Source of the DNA: an uncultured Eubacteriales bacterium
GTDB lineage: Bacteria; Bacillota; Clostridia; Oscillospirales; Oscillospiraceae
Direction of reading: 5' to 3'
DNA length: 64,000 bases
NCBI GenBank assembly: GCA_900546515.1
Contig: URDG01000001.1
Location: forward strand, 62,001-126,000
A program made the translations under genes and the position numbers. Of the stretch, positions 1-5,991 are shown in pieces; the first letter of the stretch is position 1, and the number at the start of each line of letters is the position of its first letter. The notes under the pieces were generated by a model that searched no databases, was not told where the DNA came from, and was given only the letters and a program-made list of their open reading frames with translations.

Positions 1-600
1 ATATCCGGCGGCAACACGATACTTGTGGATGTGCGCGATTATACGGACATGAAAATATTGGGGGCCACGCGCGACGATGCGGCGGGTGAATGCTTTGACA
101 AGACAGCGCGTGTGCTTGGACTGCCGTATCCCGGCGGAAAGCCCATTGATGAGCTTTCACAGGGCGGGGACGATAAAAAGTACAGCTTTCCGATAGCACA
201 TGTCGACGGCAATCCGTATGATATGAGCTTTTCGGGTCTCAAGACTGCGGTCATAAATCTGGTACATAATGCGGAGCAGAAGGGCGAGGAAATAGATAGA
301 AGTTCGCTTGCGGCGTCCTTTACCAAGGCTGTAAGCGACAGCCTTGTGCCGAGAACGATACGTGCGGCAAAGGAACTGGGATATAATAAGGTGGTCGTTG
401 CCGGCGGCGTTGCGGCAAATTCCCGGATACGTGCAGATTTCAAAAAAGCTGCGGAGGAAAACGGATTTGAATTATTTGTCCCGCCGCTCAAGCTCTGTGG
501 CGATAACGGCGCAATGGTAGGCGCGCAGGGGTATTATGAGTATCTTGCGGGACATACCGCAGGCAGCGATCTTAACGCATATGCAACAATGGAACTTTGA
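1..600 (+). CDS. tsaD: tRNA N6-adenosine threonylcarbamoyltransferase TsaD, C-terminal part
   Basis: The window opens inside this gene; the frame is open from base 1 and stops at TGA 598-600. TsaD transfers the threonylcarbamoyl group from threonylcarbamoyl-AMP to A37 of ANN-decoding tRNAs, working with TsaB and TsaE in the cytoplasm. The visible part has the family hallmarks LVDVRDYTD, LGATRDDAAGE, VLGLPYPGG, SFSGLKTAV, VVAGGVAANS and the metal-binding GDNGAMVG near the end, covering roughly the last 200 of about 340 residues. No damage is seen. radC follows 31 bases downstream and may be co-transcribed. Identity is very secure; only the start is missing. Confidence 0.97.
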   Translation: MSGGNTILVDVRDYTDMKILGATRDDAAGECFDKTARVLGLPYPGGKPIDELSQGGDDKKYSFPIAHVDGNPYDMSFSGLKTAVINLVHNAEQKGEEIDRSSLAASFTKAVSDSLVPRTIRAAKELGYNKVVVAGGVAANSRIRADFKKAAEENGFELFVPPLKLCGDNGAMVGAQGYYEYLAGHTAGSDLNAYATMEL

Positions 601-631
601 TCACACACTAGATACAGAAGGTGAGTCTTCA

Positions 632-1318
632 ATGGGAGTTCACAACGGTCACAGAGAACGGCTGAAAAACCGTTTTATCGAACACGGACTGGTTAATTTC
701 AATGAGCTTAATGCACTTGAGCTTCTGCTCTTCTATGCAATTCCGCGCAAGGATACAAATGAGCTTGCACATGCGCTGCTTGACCGTTTTGAAACGCTGT
801 CCGGCGTATTTGAAGCGAGCTTTCAGGAACTGACTGAGGTGCCGGGAATAGGGGAGAATGCTGCGACGCTGATACTCCTTATCCCGCAGATCATACGGAA
901 GTGCTTTGAGACAAAAGACGGCAATGTTGAGTTTATTACCAATTCCGAAGCGGCGGGACGGTATTTTGTACCGCGCTTCATGTTTGAAAAGGAAGAAATC
1001 GTATACCTGCTGTGCCTCGACGCTCAGAAGAGAGTTATATCATGCACGGAAATGGGCAGGGGAGTTGTAAATGCCGTGCAGACCAGCGTAAGAAGAATAG
1101 TGGAGACTGCGCTGAAAAAGCGTGCGTGTTCTGTCATACTTGCCCATAATCACCCCGACGGCTTGGCGATTCCATCGCGTGAGGATGACATTGTGACAAA
1201 GCAGGTCTGTACTTCACTTGACCTTGTGGGTATCCCTTTGATCGACCATATTATCGTATCGGGTGACGACTTCGTCTCGTATGCGGACTCGGGGTTCCTT
1301 GGGCTGTATCGTTATTAA
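632..1318 (+). CDS. radC: RadC family JAB/MPN-domain protein
   Basis: 228 residues from ATG 632, which follows a weak GAAGGTGAG ribosome site; a longer in-frame reading from 536 would overlap tsaD and adds residues unlike the family. The N-terminal half holds a helix-hairpin-helix (EVPGIGENAA). The C-terminal half is a JAB1/MPN metalloprotease-like domain with an intact JAMM motif: H172, H174, S182 and D185 in HNHPDGLAIPSREDD. RadC proteins were once tied to DNA repair but their substrate is not established. The gene lies directly behind tsaD. Function beyond the fold is not claimed. Confidence 0.93.
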   Translation: MGVHNGHRERLKNRFIEHGLVNFNELNALELLLFYAIPRKDTNELAHALLDRFETLSGVFEASFQELTEVPGIGENAATLILLIPQIIRKCFETKDGNVEFITNSEAAGRYFVPRFMFEKEEIVYLLCLDAQKRVISCTEMGRGVVNAVQTSVRRIVETALKKRACSVILAHNHPDGLAIPSREDDIVTKQVCTSLDLVGIPLIDHIIVSGDDFVSYADSGFLGLYRY

Positions 1319-1667
1319 GATAGACGATTATGTAAATAATTTTTTGTTTTTTATTTGTAACGTTTATTCGTTTGCGGCCCGTGCCAAATTCGGGTGAAAA
1401 ACGTGAAGAGCGTTGATATTACTGGGAAAATCGGATGTTGAAAACCATGTTGAAAATGTTGATAACTATTTGAAGAATAATTATTAAAAGAAATTATGTG
1501 AACCGATTTTGCTCCCGGCGTTTATAAAATTACAAGATAAAAATTATAAAATCTGAAGAAAAACTGGAATAATTGCCTTTTCTTTTAATATCTAAAGTGC
1601 ATCGCCTGCCGCCCATCCGCAGCTTGAATACAAATAGTAATTTCTGTTGCGTCTGCATTATTTTTGC
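1319..1667. other. AT-rich gene-free stretch
   Basis: About 350 bases between radC and the tRNA promoter. It is clearly AT-richer than its neighbours and has no supported ORF on either strand. ATGTTGA occurs three times within 1436-1462, the last giving a one-mismatch DnaA-box-like TGTTGATAA; a single poor match is not evidence for an origin. The TTTTTTGTTTTTT run near 1339 could help end radC transcription but has no convincing stem. Confidence 0.5.
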
Positions 1668-1696
1668 TTGACATTTTCCGCTTGTTTTGCTATACT
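1668..1696 (+). promoter_or_regulatory. Sigma-A promoter of tRNA-Thr
   Basis: TTGACA at 1668-1673 and TATACT at 1691-1696 are separated by 17 bases, close to the vegetative consensus. Transcription would begin a few bases before the tRNA 5' end at 1707. Confidence 0.85.
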
Positions 1697-1706
1697 ACAT
1701 AAGCTT

Positions 1707-1782
1707 GCTAGTATAGCTCAGTCGGTAGAGCAGCTGATTCGTAATCAGCAGGTCGTGTGTTCGAGTCACATTACTAGCTCCA
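1707..1782 (+). tRNA. tRNA-Thr, anticodon CGU
   Basis: A 76-base cloverleaf. The acceptor stem GCTAGTA/TACTAGC has seven pairs, the D arm is GCTC-AGTCGGTA-GAGC, and the anticodon stem GCTGA/TCAGC encloses loop TTCGTAA with anticodon CGU, reading ACG. The T arm carries the TTCGAGT loop. The discriminator is U and CCA is encoded at 1780-1782. It stands alone with its own promoter and a terminator-like hairpin. No duplicate of its 3' end was found in the window, so there is no sign that it is the attachment site of the island downstream. Confidence 0.97.
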
Positions 1783-1835
1783 AAGAAAGAAGCCCTAAAC
1801 CCTTGAAAAATCCAAGGTTTTAGGGCTTCTTTCTT
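1783..1835 (+). terminator. Long hairpin terminator after tRNA-Thr
   Basis: AAGAAAGAAGCCCTAAACCC at 1783-1802 begins a 23-base left arm that pairs with 1812-1835 with one mismatch around a short loop. The pyrimidine-rich distal end (TTCTTTCTT) replaces a plain U-run. It starts at the base after CCA. Confidence 0.8.
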
Positions 1836-1963
1836 ATCCCTTGAAAAATGTGGTCTCCAGCTCCATGCTGCAAAAAGCTGCATTTTGCCGCGTCAGGTGT
1901 GGACATGTCCACGTTTTTGAATCAAGAACTTTACTATCGTGCTCATTCAGCACTATCCTCCGC

Positions 1964-1992
1964 TTGCAAAGTGTCTCCCGTTCTGGTATACT
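1964..1992 (+). promoter_or_regulatory. Sigma-A promoter of the small orphan gene
   Basis: TTGCAA 1964-1969, 17-base spacer, TATACT 1987-1992. The next start codon, 2018, is 26 bases downstream with AAAGGGG in front of it. Confidence 0.75.
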
Positions 1993-2017
1993 GTTAATAG
2001 AAAGGGGAGTTGATATA

Positions 2018-2248
2018 ATGGATTGGGATAATTCTCAGTTGGCCGCGTCTGCCTTTGCAAAGGGGCACGGCGGAATGTCTCTCGGTCAGCAATGGGGTCT
2101 TGCCGCCATGCTGCGGGAAGACGGTTCTGCTTCCCGCGGCGGTCGTTCCAAGAAAACTCTTGAGCAGATACTTGAAGAAGATCACGAGCGAGCTAAAAGG
2201 TTCGCTACTAAAGGGCCGGTTTGGGATGTAACCACTATGTTAAAGTAA
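2018..2248 (+). CDS. Small orphan protein, function unknown
   Basis: 76 residues from ATG 2018, chosen because AAAGGGGAG lies 7-15 bases upstream and a good promoter lies just before it. The reading frame extends further upstream, but only through the promoter. I do not recognise the family. The product is hydrophilic, with a GHGGMSLGQQWGLA stretch, a Ser/Gly/Arg-rich middle and an acidic-basic helical end (TLEQILEEDHERAKRF). No membrane segment, signal or metal motif is seen. A second open frame, shifted by one base, continues from its stop to 2367 without a strong start of its own, so the gene may be the front part of a frameshifted longer gene. It sits at the edge of the accessory island. 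Confidence 0.55.
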   Translation: MDWDNSQLAASAFAKGHGGMSLGQQWGLAAMLREDGSASRGGRSKKTLEQILEEDHERAKRFATKGPVWDVTTMLK

Positions 2249-2595
2249 ACCCCACCGCGGCCAGCGCCGCAGCTATGTCGCGGTCAGCGTCTCATATCAA
2301 GGACTTCAGCGTGAACGCGTTAGAGACGGCAATGATCCGGGGGCAGCAGAGAGGCTATACTTTCTGAGCCATCGATATGACCATCCCCGGCGTGAACTTT
2401 TGGCTGAATAATTAACAGTGAATATAATAATCCCCCGGAGGTTCCGCATTGATGCGGAGCTTCCGGGGGCATTTTTATTATATCGAGAGGGCTGCGTTGA
2501 GTGCGTCGCCGGTCGCAAGCATTTGAACGACTACTAATTTCATACTACTGACTATTTAATTTCATATCGTGCGCTGATATAAAGATTTTGCAAAC
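2249..2595. other. Non-coding remnant between orphan gene and vat operon promoter
   Basis: This stretch holds an open frame in the -1 register relative to the orphan gene (about 2245-2367; ATG at 2275, 30 residues ending RGQQRGYTF) and a hairpin terminator at 2432-2477. No transposase, integrase or terminal inverted repeat was recognised. It may be the decayed left end of the island; that is inference. Confidence 0.4.
2432..2477 (+). terminator. Rho-independent terminator
   Basis: CCCCCGGA 2432-2439 pairs with TCCGGGGG, and inside it CCGCAT pairs with ATGCGG, followed by CATTTTTATTA. It closes the orphan-gene transcription unit. Confidence 0.8.
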
Positions 2596-2624
2596 TTGAC
2601 AACTGTATGAAAAACGCTTAAAAT
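2596..2624 (+). promoter_or_regulatory. Strong sigma-A promoter of the vat operon
   Basis: A perfect TTGACA at 2596-2601, a 17-base spacer and TAAAAT at 2619-2624. The predicted transcript starts near 2631 and carries about 310 bases of leader before the first long gene. Confidence 0.85.
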
Positions 2625-2656
2625 GAAATTATCAAGTTATGGAAGGGGTGAGCACG

Positions 2657-2749
2657 ATGTTATTCGTGAAGCGCTGCGGTGGTTTCGGCTCCACACAATT
2701 TTATGAAGCAAAACATTGTGCGGAGCCTTTTCGGAAAGTCAATTTGTAA
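2657..2749 (+). CDS. Putative leader peptide of the vat operon
   Basis: A 30-codon ORF, ATG 2657 to TAA 2747-2749, preceded by GGAAGGGGTGAG at ideal distance. It begins MLFVKRCGGF and ends with FRKVNL. The first terminator-like hairpin (2687-2727) lies inside it, so a ribosome held in the early codons would cover the hairpin's 5' arm. Short leader ORFs of this type precede several ribosome-targeting antibiotic resistance genes in Firmicutes and control them by ribosome-dependent attenuation. That parallel, the position and the ribosome site are the only evidence; translation is inferred. Confidence 0.6.
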   Translation: MLFVKRCGGFGSTQFYEAKHCAEPFRKVNL

Positions 2750-2804
2750 AACGGGAAGGCCAAGGTAGATATAGGCTACCTTTGGTTTTGTACCCTTTTT
2801 ACGA
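2687..2804 (+). promoter_or_regulatory. First two terminator-like hairpins of the vat leader
   Basis: Hairpin 1 spans 2687-2727: GGCTCCACACAATTTT faces AAAACATTGTGCGGAGCC, followed by TTTTC. Hairpin 2 spans 2760-2785: CCAAGGTA faces TACCTTTGG, followed by TTTTG and then CCCTTTTT. A small stem GACTTA/TAAGTC lies at 2808-2824. GGCTAC of hairpin 2 (2774-2779) could instead pair with GTAGGCC at 2828-2834, which would open hairpins 2 and 3. These alternatives are what an attenuator needs. They were found by eye, with no energies calculated. Confidence 0.65.
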
Positions 2805-2830
2805 ATCGACTTAGGCTATAAGTCTACGTA

Positions 2831-2862
2831 GGCCACAAACAATGTTTTGTTTGTGGCCTTTT
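2831..2862 (+). terminator. Third hairpin of the vat leader (terminator/attenuator)
   Basis: GGCCACAAAC 2831-2840 pairs perfectly with GTTTGTGGCC 2849-2858 around AATGTTTT, followed by TTTT. As drawn it should end transcription before the structural genes unless relieved. Confidence 0.8.
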
Positions 2863-2892
2863 GCTGTCTTTATTGTTAAATTTCCCAGCAGG

Positions 2893-2928
2893 GGGCACAC
2901 AAATTTATTTGTGTTGCCCTCTTTTTTT
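2893..2928 (+). terminator. Fourth hairpin of the vat leader (terminator/attenuator)
   Basis: GGGCACACAAAT pairs with ATTTGTGTTGCCC with a single bulge, followed by CTCTTTTTTT. It ends 16 bases before the first structural gene, the classic place for an expression platform. Confidence 0.85.
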
Positions 2929-2944
2929 GAAAGGATGATACTAC

Positions 2945-3145
2945 TTGAAAAATAAAGCAATATGGCTCCTCTGTCCTATATGTGGGAATAAAACTCGTCT
3001 TAGAGTGAGGACAGATACAGAGCTTATCAATTTTCCACTGTATTGCCCGAAATGTAAACAGGAAACTTTAGTGAATGTCAAAAAATCAAAACTATCTGTC
3101 ATCCGCATGGCTGACTTGATTTCTAAGGAGGATAACGAATTATGA
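2945..3145 (+). CDS. Cysteine-rich KTR-domain small protein
   Basis: 66 residues from TTG 2945, with AAAGGA nine bases upstream; no ATG is available in frame near the ribosome site. Two CxxC pairs (C10/C13 in CPICG, C34/C37 in CPKCK) make a small zinc ribbon, and NKTRLRVR matches the KTR signature. As I recall, relatives are small proteins carried beside tet(M)-type and other resistance genes on Tn916-like elements; their role is unknown. Its stop overlaps the start of the acetyltransferase (ATGA), so the two are translationally coupled. The gene is AT-richer than the chromosome around it, as expected for transferred DNA. Confidence 0.85.
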   Translation: MKNKAIWLLCPICGNKTRLRVRTDTELINFPLYCPKCKQETLVNVKKSKLSVIRMADLISKEDNEL

Positions 3146-3768
3146 TGGACAAACAAAAAATTTATCCCCGGTCAAAAGATCGGGAAACTGTATATTTGAA
3201 AAATGTCGTTACTGATCCCAGCATCATCGTGGGCGACTACACCATGTATAACGACTTTGTAAATGATCCTGTTGATTTTCAAAAGAATAATGTTCTTTAC
3301 CATTATCCCATTAACCATGACAGGTTGATTATTGGTAAATTTTGCTCTATCGCTTGTGGCGCTCGTTTTTTGTTCAACAGCGCCAACCACAGCATGACTT
3401 CACTTGCTACTTATCCATTTCCTATCTTCTTTGAGGAATGGGGGCTGGATGTTAGCCACATAACCGAGGCATGGGACAACAAAGGCGATATTGTTATTGG
3501 AAGTGATGTCTGGATTGGATATGAGGCCGTGATCTTCGCTGGAGTTACCATAGGGGATGGTGCCATTATTGGCACCAGAGCTGTTGTAACAAAAGATGTC
3601 CCGCCCTATACCATTGTAGGAGGTGTTCCGGCTAAACCTATCCGAAAACGCTTTTCTGATGCAACTATTTCGGCGTTGCTGACAGAGCGGTGGTGGGATT
3701 GGCCGGAAGAAAAAATTGCTCGTAATCTTGCGGCAATCCAATCGGGCCGTATCGATCAATTTAAGTAA
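3142..3768 (+). CDS. Vat-type streptogramin A O-acetyltransferase (xenobiotic acetyltransferase)
   Basis: 208 residues, with AAGGAG at 3125-3130 in front of ATG 3142 (ATG 3145 is possible). A left-handed beta-helix hexapeptide-repeat enzyme: repeats run through IGKFCSIACGARF and GDIVIGSDVWIGYEAVIFAGVTIGDGAIIGTRAVV. The NSANHSM segment places catalytic H83 where Vat enzymes have theirs, and LYHYPINHDRLIIGKFCSI and the WWDWPEEKI tail are typical of the Vat/CatB group. Vat enzymes use acetyl-CoA to acetylate the free hydroxyl of group A streptogramins. The family fit is strong; the exact drug spectrum is not, since close relatives include CatB-like enzymes. It forms one operon with the KTR gene. 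Confidence 0.85.
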   Translation: MMDKQKIYPRSKDRETVYLKNVVTDPSIIVGDYTMYNDFVNDPVDFQKNNVLYHYPINHDRLIIGKFCSIACGARFLFNSANHSMTSLATYPFPIFFEEWGLDVSHITEAWDNKGDIVIGSDVWIGYEAVIFAGVTIGDGAIIGTRAVVTKDVPPYTIVGGVPAKPIRKRFSDATISALLTERWWDWPEEKIARNLAAIQSGRIDQFK

Positions 3769-3843
3769 ATATTGAAAAGAGCCAGACGCACAGACGCAGA
3801 GCCATCACAACGAAACCGTTGTTGAATGGCCTGCGGTGCAATG

Positions 3844-3883
3844 GAAACGGCGGTTTTGAGTTTATCAAGCCGCCGTTTCTTTA
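3844..3883 (+). terminator. Terminator of the vat operon
   Basis: GAAACGGCGG 3844-3853 pairs perfectly with CCGCCGTTTC 3870-3879, then TTTAT. Homology to the dctP remnant begins immediately after it, so the junction of the island lies here. Confidence 0.8.
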
Positions 3884-4190
3884 TGAGTATAAATGGTTCT
3901 CAGATCTGCCTGTTGAGTACCAGAAGATACTCAAAGAAGGCGCAATGATCGCACAGAATTACAACCGCTATATGAATTATCTTCAGGAAGAGCAGTTTCT
4001 GGATCTTTGCCGCAGCAAGGGCATGGAAGTTGTTGAGCTTTCCGACAGCGAGAAGGCAGCTTTTCGTGATATAGGCCAGCCGGCTGTTGCAGCAGAAGTT
4101 AGAAAAGAGATCGGCGATGAATTCGTTGACTGGTGGCTGAACTCGGTCGAAGAAATACGCGCGCAGGAGAAGATCGACGCGTCCGCCTGA
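3882..4190 (+). pseudogene. TRAP transporter substrate-binding protein DctP, C-terminal remnant
   Basis: From about 3882 the frame reads as the last 100 residues of a DctP-family periplasmic/lipoprotein receptor: YKWFSDLPVEYQKILKEGA, then a long amphipathic stretch ending DEFVDWWLNSVEEIRAQ. The family is normally about 330 residues with a signal peptide. The first two thirds are absent, and the open frame upstream of 3882 only runs through the vat terminator. The associated DctQ/DctM membrane genes are not in the window. The likely history is insertion or deletion at the right edge of the accessory island. A start at 3819 could still give a product, but it could not bind ligand as a DctP does. 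Confidence 0.8.
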
Positions 4191-4224
4191 GTTTGTGACC
4201 GGGATATAATTTAATTTTGTTAAT

Positions 4225-4283
4225 AAAGGTGCGGCCGAAACAGGCCGAAAGCTTGCGGAAACCGCACCTTTATAATTTTTTTG
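4225..4283 (+). terminator. Terminator upstream of the enolase paralogue
   Basis: AAAGGTGCGG 4225-4234 pairs with CCGCACCTTT around an inner CGGCC/GGCCG stem, followed by ATAATTTTTTT. It separates the dctP remnant from the next gene, or acts as an attenuator in that gene's leader: the enolase start is only 36 bases further on and no other promoter is evident between them. Confidence 0.8.
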
Positions 4284-4318
4284 CGCAAAATCAACTTACA
4301 AAAAAAGGAGAATACATC

Positions 4319-5599
4319 ATGGCAAACAAAATTACTGATGTTCGTGCAAGAGAAATATTTGACTGCCGCTGGATCCCGACAGTTCAGGTCGAAATCGAAG
4401 TAGATGGCAAGACCGTCGGCGTTGGAAATGCACCTATAGGCAAATCTACAGGCAGCGACGAAGCATTTGAGATAAGGGATGGCGGCAAGCGCTATAGCGG
4501 TAAAGGCTGCCTGACTGCTGTAAAGAATATAGAGACGGAGATAAAGGATCGCCTCATCGGCATGGATGTTACAAACCAGCGCGCGATAGACCATGCAATG
4601 ATGGAGCTTGATGGTACGGAAAACAAATCACGCCTTGGCGCAAATGCTATCATTCCGGTTTCTGTTGCGGCGGCAACTGCGGCTGCAAAGCACCTTGGCC
4701 TGCCCCTGTACAAGTATTTAAACAATAATGCGCATGTTATGCCGGTGCCGCTGCTTGACATGCTATCCGGTGGACTGGAGACTGACTTCAGTTCTATTGA
4801 GATCCAGGAATTCTGCATCTTCCCGGTCGGCGCGGAGAGCTTCTCCGAGGCAATGGAAATTGGGCATGACGTTCACTATAAGCTTCTTGAGATAATGGTC
4901 AAGAAATATGGTCCAATGGCCTCTATTGTCAGCCTTGACGGCGGCTTCAGCTGCGCATCCATGAGCATAAAGGAGAACATGGACATCCTTGTAGAAGCGG
5001 TCGAAAAAGCCGGGTACTCTGATAAGGTCAAGTTCGGCTTTGATATGGCGGCCACTCACTGGTACGATAAGAAGACAAAGCTCTACACACTTGAGGGCAA
5101 AAAGCGTACCACCGACGAAGTGCTCGAAATATACAAGGACCTCGTAAAGAACTATCCCATTCTCACTATGGAAGACCCGTTTGACGAGACAGACGTAGCC
5201 GGATTTGTCCGCGCTACCCAGGAACTCGGCATCCAGATCGTCGGCGACGATTTCTTTGTCACCAATCCGAAAATCCTCAAAGCAAAGATGGCGACCGGAG
5301 CTGCGAACGCAATGCTGTGGAAGTACAACCAGATTGGTACTCTTACTCAGGCGTTTGATGCGGCCCAGATCGCATTCCGCAACGGATACGGAGTCATGGT
5401 CTCCGAGCGTAACGGTGAGACTGAGGACAGCACGCTCTCTGACCTCGTTGTTGCGCTTGACGGCGGACAGGTGAAGACCGGTAACGTGAACCGTTCTGAG
5501 CGTGTGGCAAAGTACAACCGCCTGCTTCAGATCGAGAAGGAGCTCGGCAGCGAGGCTGTCTATGCGGGCGAGTTTTACAAGAACGGATATATGAAATAA
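4319..5599 (+). CDS. Divergent enolase-family protein
   Basis: 426 residues from ATG 4319, with AAAAGGAG seven bases upstream. Length and order match enolase, and several catalytic positions are kept: E164 in QEF, D242, E285, D310 in GDD, K335 and K386. The substrate loops are changed: DSRGNPT is DCRWIPT (15-21), the mobile PSGASTG loop is PIGKSTG (39-45), the GGxHA histidine is replaced (GGLETD), GDEGGF is SLDGGF with D207 for the usual Glu, and SHRSGETED is SERNGETED with E363 for His. Enolase interconverts 2-phosphoglycerate and phosphoenolpyruvate; these changes suggest a different or altered substrate. It is probably a paralogue, with the true eno elsewhere. The adjacent TRAP receptor remnant hints at an uptake-linked carboxylate pathway. 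Confidence 0.85.
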   Translation: MANKITDVRAREIFDCRWIPTVQVEIEVDGKTVGVGNAPIGKSTGSDEAFEIRDGGKRYSGKGCLTAVKNIETEIKDRLIGMDVTNQRAIDHAMMELDGTENKSRLGANAIIPVSVAAATAAAKHLGLPLYKYLNNNAHVMPVPLLDMLSGGLETDFSSIEIQEFCIFPVGAESFSEAMEIGHDVHYKLLEIMVKKYGPMASIVSLDGGFSCASMSIKENMDILVEAVEKAGYSDKVKFGFDMAATHWYDKKTKLYTLEGKKRTTDEVLEIYKDLVKNYPILTMEDPFDETDVAGFVRATQELGIQIVGDDFFVTNPKILKAKMATGAANAMLWKYNQIGTLTQAFDAAQIAFRNGYGVMVSERNGETEDSTLSDLVVALDGGQVKTGNVNRSERVAKYNRLLQIEKELGSEAVYAGEFYKNGYMK

Positions 5600-5615
5600 A
5601 CAGCATAGTCATCAT

Positions 5616-5650
5616 AACCACTGCGGTGCATAAGCACCGCAGTGGTTTCT
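5616..5650 (+). terminator. Terminator of the enolase paralogue
   Basis: AACCACTGCGGTGC 5616-5629 and GCACCGCAGTGGTT 5634-5647 form a perfect 14-pair stem with an ATAA loop, then TTCTT. Confidence 0.9.
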
Positions 5651-5721
5651 TAGACTCAGCAGAGAATACTTTACCCTATCATCCTGATTATTATCAGGAT
5701 GCGCATGCATGGAGTCTCATA

Positions 5722-5750
5722 TTGACAGATGCGCTCCAGTAGTATAATAT
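5722..5750 (+). promoter_or_regulatory. Promoter of the GNAT-YoaP gene or a small RNA
   Basis: TTGACA 5722-5727. The -10 may be TATAAT 5743-5748 (15-base spacer) or TAATAT 5745-5750 (17-base spacer). The transcript would run about 235 bases before the next start codon. Confidence 0.65.
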
Positions 5751-5845
5751 AAGCATACACATGTGCATTAGTTGCCTGTAGAACTGTTTATAGAATGCGG
5801 ATTTGAACCTGAAATAGCTTACAGAATAATATGCCAGACGCTAAG

Positions 5846-5884
5846 ACGCAGTGCAGACCCGGAAACGGTCTGCACTGCGTTTAT
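5846..5884 (+). terminator. Perfect hairpin in the GNAT-YoaP leader
   Basis: ACGCAGTGCAGACC 5846-5859 pairs perfectly with GGTCTGCACTGCGT 5867-5880 around CGGAAAC, followed by TTATT. The rest of 5651-5991 has no supported gene. The stem could end a roughly 130-base small RNA started at about 5755, or act as an attenuator. Confidence 0.6.
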
Positions 5885-5991
5885 TGGTTCGAGAGAAGCT
5901 GATAGAACCGAGGGGCAGTCACCGGTCAGCAGGCTGATGTGCTATTCGCGGTTTTGCTGTGTACCTAATAATATAATGGAAAGGAACTCAA

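Noticed and set aside
1436..1462. ATGTTGA repeats resembling DnaA boxes
   Set aside because: Only one site is near consensus, with one mismatch, and no origin genes are nearby.
1695..1883. 62-codon minus-strand ORF with SNVTRTHDLLITNQLLYRLSYTS
   Set aside because: It is the antisense reading of tRNA-Thr, a well-known spurious ORF produced by tRNA genes.
2237..2248. Possible programmed -1 frameshift site at GTTAAAG
   Set aside because: The heptamer lacks the X XXY YYZ pattern and no downstream pseudoknot is evident.
1707..4190. Integrative element inserted in tRNA-Thr
   Set aside because: No integrase gene and no second copy of the tRNA 3' end was found within the window.
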